Origin: Kribbella monticola
GTDB lineage: Bacteria > Actinomycetota > Actinomycetes > Propionibacteriales > Kribbellaceae
Direction of reading: 5' to 3'
DNA length: 64,000 nucleotides
NCBI RefSeq assembly: GCF_003261635.1
Contig: NZ_QFXK01000009.1
Span: forward strand, 124,001 to 188,000
Shown here: piece by piece, positions 24,961-32,394 of the stretch
Numbering within the stretch: the first letter of the stretch is position 1
Layout of the letters: every line of letters begins with the position of its first letter
Notes under the pieces: generated by a model
What the model was told of the DNA's origin: nothing
Seen by the model: only the letters and a program-made list of their open reading frames with translations
Database searches by the model: none
Program-made: the position numbers and the translations under genes

Positions 24961-26243
24961 CGGCGGGCGGCTCTCAGCGGAGTCGAGGCGACTGCGGTGC
25001 TGCAGCGACGGAAGGTGAGGAACGCGCGGCCGTCAGCGCGCCAGTCCTCGGTGGCGAGGAGATCCGCGGCCAGCGCGTACCGCAGTACGGCGCGGCTGCC
25101 TACCCTTGCCCAGGGCAACGGATGCGAATGGCGGCTCGCGCTGCGCAGCACGATCGGCGCGGTGTCGTCCAGGTCGTCGTCGGGATCGACCTCGACGAGG
25201 ACTAGTCCGTCCGGGCGAACCAGCTCCGCGCAGCGCCGTAGCAGCGCTTCCGGTGCGCCGCCGATGCCGATGTTGCCGTCCATCAGCAGCACACTGCCCC
25301 AGCGGCCTTCACCAGGCAGCGGTTCCTGCACCGGTCGCCGCAGGGCAGGTGCGCCTCGTTCGTTCGTCAGCATGACCGCCTGAGCGGAGATGTCGACGCC
25401 GAGTGCCGGGATACCCCGCTCGGCCAGGGCGGTGACGATCCGGCCGGGCCCGCAGCCGATGTCCAGGACCGGTCCCTCGCAGCGGCTCAAGGCCAAGCGG
25501 TCCACCGCATCGGCGGGGGCCTGCCAGCGGTCCACCGCTGACAATGATGCGACTGTGCGCCCATCGCTGCCGGTGGCAACGACCGGTGCGCCCTCCAGTG
25601 CCTTGTCGAAAAGCAACGAGGGGTGCGCCGTGTGCTGCAGTCGCCGGTGCAAGCGGGAGGTCCGCAGCTCGGGGTACGTCATCGCCAGCGCGGCCGCGTC
25701 AGCAGGCGTATCCATATCCCGCAGTCTCGACAGCAGCAGGACGCTGTAGCCCAGTGACTGCAGCCGGGCCAGCTGATCCGCGCCGGTGTGGTCGGTCGAC
25801 ATCGGTACGCCGAGCAGCGCACGGGCGTCGGGCCGGTGAAGCCCGATGCACCAGTAGCCGCCGTCTTCGGTCAAGCCGAGCACAGCGTCGTACTCCGTCC
25901 AGTCGGCTCGTAGCAACGCCGGTGTCACCTGCGGGGTGTCCATGCCGACCAGGAGCATCGGCGTACCGGCGTACGCGTCCTCGAAGGCGGCAGCGAGTCG
26001 TTCGTCGAGGCCGCCGCCGCGCTGCGGTACTACGGTGAACCCAGGCGGCGTCGACGTGGAGTCCCCGTCGAGCGCGAGTACCTTCCGGCGTACGCCGGTG
26101 GCGCGTACTGCGGCCAGCGTGTCGGCAAGGGAGGCCCTGGCGAGCGCGGCCGCCTCTGCGGGGGTGAACTCGGTCTGCAGGCGCGTCTTGACCCGCCCAG
26201 GCACCGGTTCCTTCGCTATGACGATCAATGTCCCGGCCGTCAT
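24957..26243 (-). CDS. DUF2064 (TIGR04282-type) nucleotidyl/glycosyltransferase fused to a SAM-methyltransferase
   Basis: This 428-residue protein has two halves. Residues about 1-205 match the CofC/MobA-like DUF2064 fold annotated as TIGR04282 'arsenosugar biosynthesis glycosyltransferase' (IAKEPVPGRVKTRL, then LLVGMDTPQ and LTEDGGYWCIG). Residues about 215-428 form a class I methyltransferase with motif I VLDIGCGPGRIV. Four-base overlaps join it to the GT2 gene upstream and the GT-C gene downstream. The fusion suggests one pathway in which a sugar-phosphate is activated and methylated. Despite the family name there is no arsM or arsS nearby. Confidence 0.83.
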   Translation of the reverse strand: MTAGTLIVIAKEPVPGRVKTRLQTEFTPAEAAALARASLADTLAAVRATGVRRKVLALDGDSTSTPPGFTVVPQRGGGLDERLAAAFEDAYAGTPMLLVGMDTPQVTPALLRADWTEYDAVLGLTEDGGYWCIGLHRPDARALLGVPMSTDHTGADQLARLQSLGYSVLLLSRLRDMDTPADAAALAMTYPELRTSRLHRRLQHTAHPSLLFDKALEGAPVVATGSDGRTVASLSAVDRWQAPADAVDRLALSRCEGPVLDIGCGPGRIVTALAERGIPALGVDISAQAVMLTNERGAPALRRPVQEPLPGEGRWGSVLLMDGNIGIGGAPEALLRRCAELVRPDGLVLVEVDPDDDLDDTAPIVLRSASRHSHPLPWARVGSRAVLRYALAADLLATEDWRADGRAFLTFRRCSTAVASTPLRAARR

Positions 26244-26899
26244 CGACCGAGCACCTTCGTCATGTCCAGGACAGCGCGGGCGGCACCCAGCGGCGTACCG
26301 GTCACCTTGGAGCGGCCTGAGCGGGGCAGGTAGTCGACGTCCACCTCGGCTATGCGCCAGCCTGCGTCGGCTGCGCGGACGACTGTCTCCAGCGGGTAGC
26401 CCGATCGGCGGTCCACCAGCGCCAGACCGAGCAGTGCCTCGCGCCTGGCGGCCCGCATCGGCCCGAGATCATGCAGCCGTACGCCGGTACGCCGCCTGAT
26501 CCGGCGGGACAACTCCGCGTTGGCGAGACGCAGGTGCCACGGCCAGACGTCGCGGGAGACGGGTCGGCGGCGACCGAGCATCAGGTCGATCCGCTTGGCC
26601 AGTACCGGTGCTGTGACGCGCACTAGCTGCTGTGGATCCAGCGACGCGTCCGCGTCGAGAAAGGCGACCACTGGCGCCGTCGCAGCCTCCAGACCCGCAT
26701 GGCAGGCAGCGCCGTATCCACGGACGTCGCAGTCGACCACCGTGGCGCCCAGCATGGCCGCGAGGTCCGGCGAGCCGTCGGTGGAACCGTTGTCGACGAC
26801 AACGGCCCGTACGCCGGCCGGAAGCCTGCCGAGCACCCATGGCAGGGCAGCGGCTTCGTTCAGGCACGGGAGGATGAGATCGACCTCTGCTGCTGGCAC
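26240..26899 (-). CDS. Glycosyltransferase family 2, polyprenyl-phosphate sugar synthase type
   Basis: This 219-residue GT-A fold enzyme has the nucleotide-sugar site LPCLNEAAALPWVL and VVVDNGSTDGSPDLA, and the DxD metal motif in FLDADASLDP. It has no C-terminal membrane helices. Its length and the ELSRRIRRRTGVRLHDLG segment fit small dolichyl-phosphate mannose synthase-like proteins, so it may charge a polyprenyl phosphate for the GT-C enzyme two genes on. The GTG start lies six bases after TACGGT on the minus strand. It is divergent from the response regulator. Confidence 0.85.
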   Translation of the reverse strand: MPAAEVDLILPCLNEAAALPWVLGRLPAGVRAVVVDNGSTDGSPDLAAMLGATVVDCDVRGYGAACHAGLEAATAPVVAFLDADASLDPQQLVRVTAPVLAKRIDLMLGRRRPVSRDVWPWHLRLANAELSRRIRRRTGVRLHDLGPMRAARREALLGLALVDRRSGYPLETVVRAADAGWRIAEVDVDYLPRSGRSKVTGTPLGAARAVLDMTKVLGR

Positions 26900-26905
26900 C
26901 CTTCG

Positions 26906-26911
26906 ACCGTA
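26906..26911 (-). promoter_or_regulatory. Probable -10 element of a leaderless transcript (GT2 operon)
   Basis: On the minus strand TACGGT lies six bases before the GTG at 26899, without a ribosome site. Confidence 0.5.
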
Positions 26912-27010
26912 GGGAAGATCGCGCTGCCGGCGGGCCGGATCGCGGCTACGGATCGCTTACGGCAGGTCATCGACCGCTCCTGCGTGGCACTCGGCAGGAG
27001 TTCGAAGATC

Positions 27011-27016
27011 TACTCT
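27011..27016 (+). promoter_or_regulatory. Probable -10 element of a leaderless transcript (response regulator)
   Basis: TACTCT lies six bases before the GTG at 27023. The spacer CGTGCC and start GTG are identical to those at the acetyltransferase gene (51551). Confidence 0.5.
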
Positions 27017-27022
27017 CGTGCC

Positions 27023-27721
27023 GTGGCTACTCGCGTACTTGTGGTGGACGACGACCCGACGGTGTCCAACGTGGTCTCGGCGTACCTGACGAAGGCCGGG
27101 TACGACGCCCGGGTCGTCGCCGACGGCGTACTGGCACTCGAGGTCTGGCAGCAGTGGAAGCCGTCGGTCGTAGTACTGGACGTGATGCTGCCCGGACTGT
27201 CAGGGCTCGATGTGCTCCGGCGGATGCGTGCTGCGGACGACGGCGCGGCCGTGATCATGCTGTCCGCGCGCGGTGAGGAAGAGGACCGGCTGGTGGGGCT
27301 GGAGGTCGGCGCCGACGACTACGTCGTGAAGCCGTTCAGTCCGCGCGAGCTGACGCTGCGAGTGCAGGCGATGTTGCGCCGCGAGGAGCGCCTGGGTGGC
27401 GTGGACCTCACGCCGACCAAGCTGACCGCCGGACCGATCACTGTCGACACGGCTGCCCGCAGTGCATTCCTGTCGGGTGCTGAGCTGTCCCTGACGCACC
27501 GCGAGTTCGACTTGCTGGCCTTCCTCGTCGCACACCCGGGCAAGGCCTATACGAAGGCGGAGTTGCTCCGGCGGGTCTGGGGCTGGGACTTCGGTGACTC
27601 CTCGACAGTGACCGTGCATGTCCGCCGGTTGCGGGAGAAGATCGAAGTCGATCCCTCCGACCCGCAGTTGGTGCTCACTGTCCCGCGCACGGGCTACCGG
27701 TTCGCAGGGGTGGCCGAATGA
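27023..27721 (+). CDS. OmpR/PhoB-family response regulator
   Basis: This 232-residue regulator has a receiver domain (acidic pocket VVDDD, phospho-acceptor D53 in VVVLDVMLPG, conserved Lys in VVKPFSP) and a C-terminal winged helix (LSLTHREFDLLAFL, TVTVHVRRLREKIE, TGYRF). GTG at 27023 gives the normal family N terminus; the open frame runs further upstream only by chance. The stop overlaps the kinase start by four bases. The pair is divergent from the GT2/GT-C operon, which is its most obvious candidate target. Confidence 0.92.
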   Translation: MATRVLVVDDDPTVSNVVSAYLTKAGYDARVVADGVLALEVWQQWKPSVVVLDVMLPGLSGLDVLRRMRAADDGAAVIMLSARGEEEDRLVGLEVGADDYVVKPFSPRELTLRVQAMLRREERLGGVDLTPTKLTAGPITVDTAARSAFLSGAELSLTHREFDLLAFLVAHPGKAYTKAELLRRVWGWDFGDSSTVTVHVRRLREKIEVDPSDPQLVLTVPRTGYRFAGVAE

Positions 27722-28887
27722 ACCGCGACACGATGACGATCCTGGCGTTGACCACGCTGTGGACTCTGGTGGTCGCTGCGCTCGGTGGCGCGATCCTGTG
27801 GCAGTTCCGGCGTCGCTCACTGCGGATCACGATGATCGTCGCCGCGCTCGCCCCGATGGCGGCCGCGCTGGCCGCAGTACTGCAGAGCGTTCGGGCGATG
27901 TTCATCTCGCAGCACGACTCCCTGGTGGTGCTGTGGACACTGGCGTTCTCGGCCCTGCTGGGGCTGGCAATGTCGGTGCTGCTGGGGCACTGGATCACGA
28001 CGGGCTCACGCGACGTCGGCCTTCGCCTGCGGCACCTCGGTACGTCTTACGAGCCTGCTGTCGTCGGTAGTAGGGGCAGCGTGCCTGCGGAGCTTGCTGC
28101 ACTGACCGATGAGCTGGAGATGACCAGGAAGCGGTTGGCGGCGTCCTCCGAGCGGGAGCGCGCGCTGGAGACCAGCCGCCGAGAGTTGGTCGCCTTCATG
28201 TCCCACGACCTCCGTACGCCGCTCGCCGGGCTGCGGGCCGTCTCCGAAGGGCTGGAGGACGGCGTGATCGAGGACGTGCCCGGAGCGCTCCGGCAGATGC
28301 GGAGCACGGTCGACCGGATGACCGGGCTGGTGGACGACCTGTTCGAGCTGTCCCGATTGTCGGCCGCGCCGCCGCCGCGCCGCAGATCCGCGGTGAGCCT
28401 GCGGGAGTTGGCCGAGGACGTGGCGGGGGAGACGTGTGAGCACGCTCGGTCGGAGGGCGTCCTGCTGACCGTGGACGCGCCGGACGGCGACGACCGACTC
28501 GCTGTGCACGGGGACGCGGACGAGCTGACCCGCGCGGTGACGAACCTGGTCGGCAACGCGATCCGGCACACCGAACGTGGCGGGACCGTGCGGTTGTCGG
28601 TCGGTCGCGAGTCCGACGGCCGGGTCCGGCTGGCCGTGACCGACGGCTGCGGCGGTATCCCCGACGACGACCTCGAGCGCGTCTTCGACATCGGCTGGCG
28701 GGGTGACGAGCAGCGTACGCCGGCGAACAGCAGCACGGCCGGTAGTGCAAGCAGCAGTGGCGGCGGTCTGGGTCTGGCGATCGCGCGCGGCGTCGTCGAG
28801 TCCCACGAGGGCACCATCGGCGTCACGAACGTCGCGGGCGGCTGCGCCTTCCAGATCGACCTACCGCCGGTCCACGCCACCCCGTAG
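27718..28887 (+). CDS. Sensor histidine kinase, cognate to the adjacent response regulator
   Basis: This 389-residue kinase has two N-terminal membrane helices (about 8-28 and 37-57, with a further hydrophobic stretch at 70-92), a HAMP-like linker, and the H-box FMSHDLRTPLAGL with the phospho-acceptor at H163. The ATPase boxes are NLVGNAIRH, GGIPDDD and GGGLGLAIAR. It begins at an ATG overlapping the regulator's stop (ATGA). The short extracytoplasmic part suggests that it senses membrane or internal signals. Its last 27 bases overlap the 3' end of the convergent epimerase gene. Confidence 0.92.
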   Translation: MNRDTMTILALTTLWTLVVAALGGAILWQFRRRSLRITMIVAALAPMAAALAAVLQSVRAMFISQHDSLVVLWTLAFSALLGLAMSVLLGHWITTGSRDVGLRLRHLGTSYEPAVVGSRGSVPAELAALTDELEMTRKRLAASSERERALETSRRELVAFMSHDLRTPLAGLRAVSEGLEDGVIEDVPGALRQMRSTVDRMTGLVDDLFELSRLSAAPPPRRRSAVSLRELAEDVAGETCEHARSEGVLLTVDAPDGDDRLAVHGDADELTRAVTNLVGNAIRHTERGGTVRLSVGRESDGRVRLAVTDGCGGIPDDDLERVFDIGWRGDEQRTPANSSTAGSASSSGGGLGLAIARGVVESHEGTIGVTNVAGGCAFQIDLPPVHATP

Positions 28888-29898
28888 CAGGTCCGCGATT
28901 CCGGTGGCCAGGTCGTAGTCGGGTTTCCAGTTGAAGGCTTCACGGAGCCGAGCTGAGGATGCCGTGATGTGCCGGACGTCGCCGAGCCGGTAGTCACCGG
29001 TGACGACGGGCGACGGGCCGCCGTACGCGCGTGCGAGTTCCGCTGCGAGGTCGCCGATCGTGCGCACGGTCCCGCTGCCCACGTTGTACGCGGCGAACTC
29101 TGGGCTCTGGTCGAGTGCTTGGGTGGCTGCACCGACGGCACTGGCGATGTCGCGGACGTGGACGAAGTCGCGGCGCTGCCGACCGTCCTCGAAGACCCGC
29201 GGTGCCTCACCGCGCTCCAATGCGGAGCGGAAGAGCGCAGCGACCCCGGCGTACGGCGTGTTGCGCGGCATCCCCGGTCCATACACGTTGTGGAACCGCA
29301 TGGCCGCAACCCGGCCGCCTGTCTCGCGAGCCCAGGCCGCGGCCAGGTGCTCGCCGTTGAGTTTGGTGGCGGCGTAGGTGTTGCGGGGATCTGTCGGAGC
29401 GGACTCGTCGACCAGTCCTGGGCTCAGCGGGTTGTCGCAGATCGGGCAGGGTGGCTCGAAGAGGCCGCGGTCGAGGTCCTCGATCCGGCGCGGACCGGGT
29501 GCCACGACTCCATGCCGATCGCACTCGTAGCGGCCTTCGCCGTACACGACCATCGAGCTTGCGTAGACGAGCTTGTGGATCTTGTGCCGGCCCATCGCGC
29601 GGAGCAGTACCGCGGTGCCGAGACTGTTGCTGCTGACGTAGTCGTCCATGTCGTCGAGATCCACGCCAAGGCCGACCTTCGCCGCAAGGTGGATCACCGC
29701 GTCGACGCCGCTGAGCGCATGGTCGACGGCTTCGGGGTCGCGGATGTCTCCGACGATCAACCCGTCCAGCTGCGGCCGATGCTGATGAACATCCGCGCGC
29801 AATGAGTCGAGTACGGCAATGTCGTAGCCGTCAGCAACTAGTTGGTGGTGGACGTGACGGCCGATGAAACCGGCGCCGCCGGTCAGCAGGACCCTCAC
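28861..29898 (-). CDS. NAD-dependent nucleotide-sugar epimerase/dehydratase (extended SDR)
   Basis: This 345-residue extended short-chain dehydrogenase has the NAD-binding TGGAGFIG near the N terminus and the SSMVVYG/YAATK catalytic set (Ser, Tyr, Lys). A CPICDNPL insertion contains a CxxC. It should act on an NDP-sugar (epimerase or 4,6-dehydratase type). GTG at 29898 with GGAG five bases upstream is preferred to a longer frame. It overlaps the MTA phosphorylase stop by four bases (GTGA). Confidence 0.87.
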   Translation of the reverse strand: MRVLLTGGAGFIGRHVHHQLVADGYDIAVLDSLRADVHQHRPQLDGLIVGDIRDPEAVDHALSGVDAVIHLAAKVGLGVDLDDMDDYVSSNSLGTAVLLRAMGRHKIHKLVYASSMVVYGEGRYECDRHGVVAPGPRRIEDLDRGLFEPPCPICDNPLSPGLVDESAPTDPRNTYAATKLNGEHLAAAWARETGGRVAAMRFHNVYGPGMPRNTPYAGVAALFRSALERGEAPRVFEDGRQRRDFVHVRDIASAVGAATQALDQSPEFAAYNVGSGTVRTIGDLAAELARAYGGPSPVVTGDYRLGDVRHITASSARLREAFNWKPDYDLATGIADLLRGGVDRR

Positions 29899-30704
29899 CA
29901 GAGCTCCACCGCGGCAGTGCCGTCCAGTGAGTGCCTGCACTGGCAGTCCTCGTCCGGCTTGGGCAGTTTGCCGATCGCTTCGGCCAGGAGTCCTTTCAGC
30001 CGCTCGATGCTGCTACCGAAGACCGCGTAGACCTCGGCCTCCGTCACGCCGTCGCCGGTGGCGATGCCGGCGTCGTGATCGGTCACCACCGCGATGGAGG
30101 TGTAGCAGAGCGCCAGCTCCCGGGCGATCGATGCTTCCGGCGCGCCGGTCATGCCCACGACGGACCAGCCCTGCGCCGCGTGCCACCGGGACTCGGCGCG
30201 GGTGGAGAACCGCGGTCCGTTGATCACCACCATCGTCCCGCCATCCACGACAGCACCTTCGCCGGACCCGTGTTGGTTGCCAGTGGCAAGCACAACGGCG
30301 CGGCCGGTGGGGCAGTACGGGTCGGCGGGGGAGACGTGGACGACCGGGCGACCGTCGGCGTACACGGTGTGTTCGCGGCCCCAGGTGCGGTCGACGTACT
30401 GGTCGGGGACGACGAACGTGCCCGGGGTGAGTTCTGGTTCGAGCGAGCCGACCGCGCAGGGGGCCAGGATCTGGCGTACGCCGAGTTCGCGCAGGGCCCA
30501 GAGGTTGGCGCGGTAGTTCACCTGATGCGGAGGGAGGCGGTGATCTGCGCCGTGGCGGGGGATGAACGCGACTTCGCGGCCGTTCACCTCGCCGACCACG
30601 GGTGGTTCGCTCGGCCGCCCGAACGGGGTGTCGAGCTCGACCGGCCGCGCGCCGGACAGGAACGAGTAGAAGCCGGATCCACCGATCACACCGATTGCCG
30701 CCAT
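29895..30704 (-). CDS. mtnP: S-methyl-5'-thioadenosine phosphorylase
   Basis: This 269-residue enzyme of the PNP/MTAP family 2 cleaves methylthioadenosine (or a related 5'-modified purine nucleoside) with phosphate to adenine and the ribose 1-phosphate. Hallmarks are IGVIGGSGFY at the N terminus, FIPRHGADHRLPPHQVNYRA and the phosphate/purine sites in APCAVGSL and VVINGPRFSTRAES. ATG at 30704, seven bases after TAGGGT on the minus strand, gives the family N terminus. It is coupled to the epimerase gene, an arrangement that may supply or recycle a nucleoside-derived sugar, although MTA salvage is the default role. Confidence 0.9.
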   Translation of the reverse strand: MAAIGVIGGSGFYSFLSGARPVELDTPFGRPSEPPVVGEVNGREVAFIPRHGADHRLPPHQVNYRANLWALRELGVRQILAPCAVGSLEPELTPGTFVVPDQYVDRTWGREHTVYADGRPVVHVSPADPYCPTGRAVVLATGNQHGSGEGAVVDGGTMVVINGPRFSTRAESRWHAAQGWSVVGMTGAPEASIARELALCYTSIAVVTDHDAGIATGDGVTEAEVYAVFGSSIERLKGLLAEAIGKLPKPDEDCQCRHSLDGTAAVELW

Positions 30705-30711
30705 ACCGTCG

Positions 30712-30717
30712 ACCCTA
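30712..30717 (-). promoter_or_regulatory. Probable -10 element of a leaderless transcript (mtnP-epimerase)
   Basis: On the minus strand TAGGGT lies seven bases before the ATG at 30704, without a ribosome site. Confidence 0.5.
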
Positions 30718-30778
30718 AGAGCCGCAGTCGCCCCGATTACCCGATTCGCGCCGACCGTCAGCACTCCGTAATCGCGTA

Positions 30779-30872
30779 CCGACGGACAGGAGGTGCGTGC
30801 GCCGAGCCGCCGGATCCAGGCTCAGCCCGGCGCCGGCGAACCGCAGTACGGGCCGTACCTCCTGTCCGTCGG
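30779..30872. repeat. Long inverted repeat in a divergent intergenic region
   Basis: A perfect 16-bp arm at 30779-30794 (CCGACGGACAGGAGGT) is exactly inverted at 30857-30872. With one G-T pair the stem extends to about 19 bp around a 56-base loop. It lies between the divergent mtnP and LemA-like genes and could form a cruciform or be a remnant of a small mobile element. Confidence 0.85.
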
Positions 30873-30925
30873 CACGGGGCGTCGGCACGGGGCGGCGGCT
30901 AGGGGCGGTGGTGTGGAATGGGGGT

Positions 30926-31411
30926 GTGCAGGCGTCGTGGGTATTGGCGGTGATCGGTGGCTTGCTGTTGCTGCTCGGCGCCTACATGAGCTGGACGGCC
31001 GGGCGACTGGATCGGCTGCATCACCGCGTCGCGACCGCGCGCGCGTCGCTGGAGACGGAGCTGGCGCGGAGGTCCGCACTGGTCGCTGAGCTGGCCAGTA
31101 GCGGCGTACTGGACCCCGCCTCGTCGCTGCTCCTGCTGGACGCGGCCCATCGAGCTCGGACGGCCGGTCCTGAGGATCGCGAGCAGTGCGAGTCGGCGTT
31201 GAGCAGGGCGATCGCAGCGACAGGTACGGACGTCGAGCCGTGGGCTGTGGAGCTGGGGGTCGCCATGCGGCGCGTGCAGATGGCACGGCGGTTCCACAAC
31301 GACATCGTGGTGTCGACGCGGCACCTGAGGACCCGTCGGCTGGTCAGCTGGTTCCGGCTGGCCGGCCATGCGCCGTTGCCGTGCACGATCGAACTGGAGG
31401 ACGGCAGCTGA
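30926..31411 (+). CDS. LemA-like single-pass membrane protein
   Basis: This protein of about 161 residues has an N-terminal membrane helix (LAVIGGLLLLLGAYMSW) and a long coiled-coil-like cytoplasmic helical bundle (LDRLHHRVATARASLETEL). The LemA-type motif ARRFHNDIV is followed by a C-terminal strand region. LemA-family proteins have no settled function in actinobacteria. The stop shares one base with the ATG of the sigma factor (TGATG), so the two are translationally coupled and it might modulate the sigma factor. The start is uncertain: GTG at 30926 is chosen, with GTG codons at 30908 and 30911 as alternatives. Confidence 0.68.
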   Translation: MQASWVLAVIGGLLLLLGAYMSWTAGRLDRLHHRVATARASLETELARRSALVAELASSGVLDPASSLLLLDAAHRARTAGPEDREQCESALSRAIAATGTDVEPWAVELGVAMRRVQMARRFHNDIVVSTRHLRTRRLVSWFRLAGHAPLPCTIELEDGS

Positions 31412-32388
31412 TGACCGAGGAGGCGTTCGCCGAACAGGTGGAGCGGCACCGGCACGAGCTGCGGGTGCACTGCTACCGGATGCTCGGCTCGTTCGACGAC
31501 GCCGAGGATCTGGTGCAGGAGACCTTCCTGCGGGCGTGGCGGCGGCGCGCGGACTTCGAGGGCCGGTCCAGCTTCCGTGCCTGGCTGTACCGGATCGCGA
31601 CCAACGCCTGCATCGACGAGGGCCGCCGACCGCAGCGAGTCCTGCCGTACCAGTTGGAGCCGGCGTCATTCCCAGCTGCGCCGCTGCCTCCGCGCGACGA
31701 CCTGCCCTGGCTGCAGCCGTTCCCCGACGTACTGCTTGATCGAGCTGAGGAGCCCGACGCAGTAGCCGTACGGCGGGAGACGATCGAGCTGGCGTTCTTG
31801 GTAGCCATCCAGCACCTCCCGGCGCGGCAGCGCGCAGTACTGATCTTCAGGGACGTGCTCGGCTGGTCGGCCAAAGAGACAGCTGAGGCAACCGACCTGA
31901 GCGTGCCGGCGGTCAACAGCGCCCTGCAACGAGCCAGGCCTGTACTACGGGAGCACCTGCCCGCTCGGCGTACGGACTGGGCGCCTACTGGGGACCCTTC
32001 GGCCGCGGAGAAGGCGCTGTTGTCGAAGTACATGAACGCATGGGAACGGGCCGACCCGGCAGCGATCGCCGCGCTGATGCACGAGGACGTGCGGCTCACC
32101 ATGCCGCCGTACCCGTTCTGGTTCTCCGGCCGCGCCGACGCACACCGGGTCATCGCGGCGAACCTCGCACCGGACGGCAACAGCAACCGCGGCCACTGGC
32201 AGTTCGTCCCGGTAGGCATCAACCGCCAACCTGCGCTGGCCGCTTACCTCCGCACGCCCGACGACACCCTCTACCGCCCCTTCGGCGTAGACGTCTTCCG
32301 CATCGAGGACGGCCTGATCGCCGAAATGACCGCCTTCGAGCTGACGGACTTCAGCTACCTGAACGTCCCCGACGTAGTCGTCGACTGA
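31411..32388 (+). CDS. ECF sigma factor with C-terminal SnoaL-like domain
   Basis: This 325-residue RNA polymerase sigma factor has region 2 (YRMLGSFDDAEDLVQETFL, FRAWLYRIATNACID) and region 4 (LPARQRAVLIFRDVL, AVNSALQRARPVL). A SnoaL-like fold (about 205-325, LLSKYMNAWERADPAA) follows in place of a classical anti-sigma partner. In such groups (ECF41/TIGR02960-like) the extra domain tunes activity. It starts at an ATG sharing a base with the LemA-like gene. No anti-sigma gene is adjacent. Confidence 0.88.
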   Translation: MTEEAFAEQVERHRHELRVHCYRMLGSFDDAEDLVQETFLRAWRRRADFEGRSSFRAWLYRIATNACIDEGRRPQRVLPYQLEPASFPAAPLPPRDDLPWLQPFPDVLLDRAEEPDAVAVRRETIELAFLVAIQHLPARQRAVLIFRDVLGWSAKETAEATDLSVPAVNSALQRARPVLREHLPARRTDWAPTGDPSAAEKALLSKYMNAWERADPAAIAALMHEDVRLTMPPYPFWFSGRADAHRVIAANLAPDGNSNRGHWQFVPVGINRQPALAAYLRTPDDTLYRPFGVDVFRIEDGLIAEMTAFELTDFSYLNVPDVVVD

Positions 32389-32394
32389 GCCGGA

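Noticed and set aside
24957..30704. Arsenosugar biosynthesis cluster (DUF2064, GT2, MTA phosphorylase)
   Set aside because: The family names suggest it, but arsM, the radical-SAM ArsS and arsenic resistance genes are all missing, so I do not claim it.
30857..30863. ACCTCCT, matching the 16S rRNA anti-Shine-Dalgarno, in the inverted-repeat arm
   Set aside because: Seven bases in GC-rich DNA are easily explained by chance; no rRNA fragment surrounds it.
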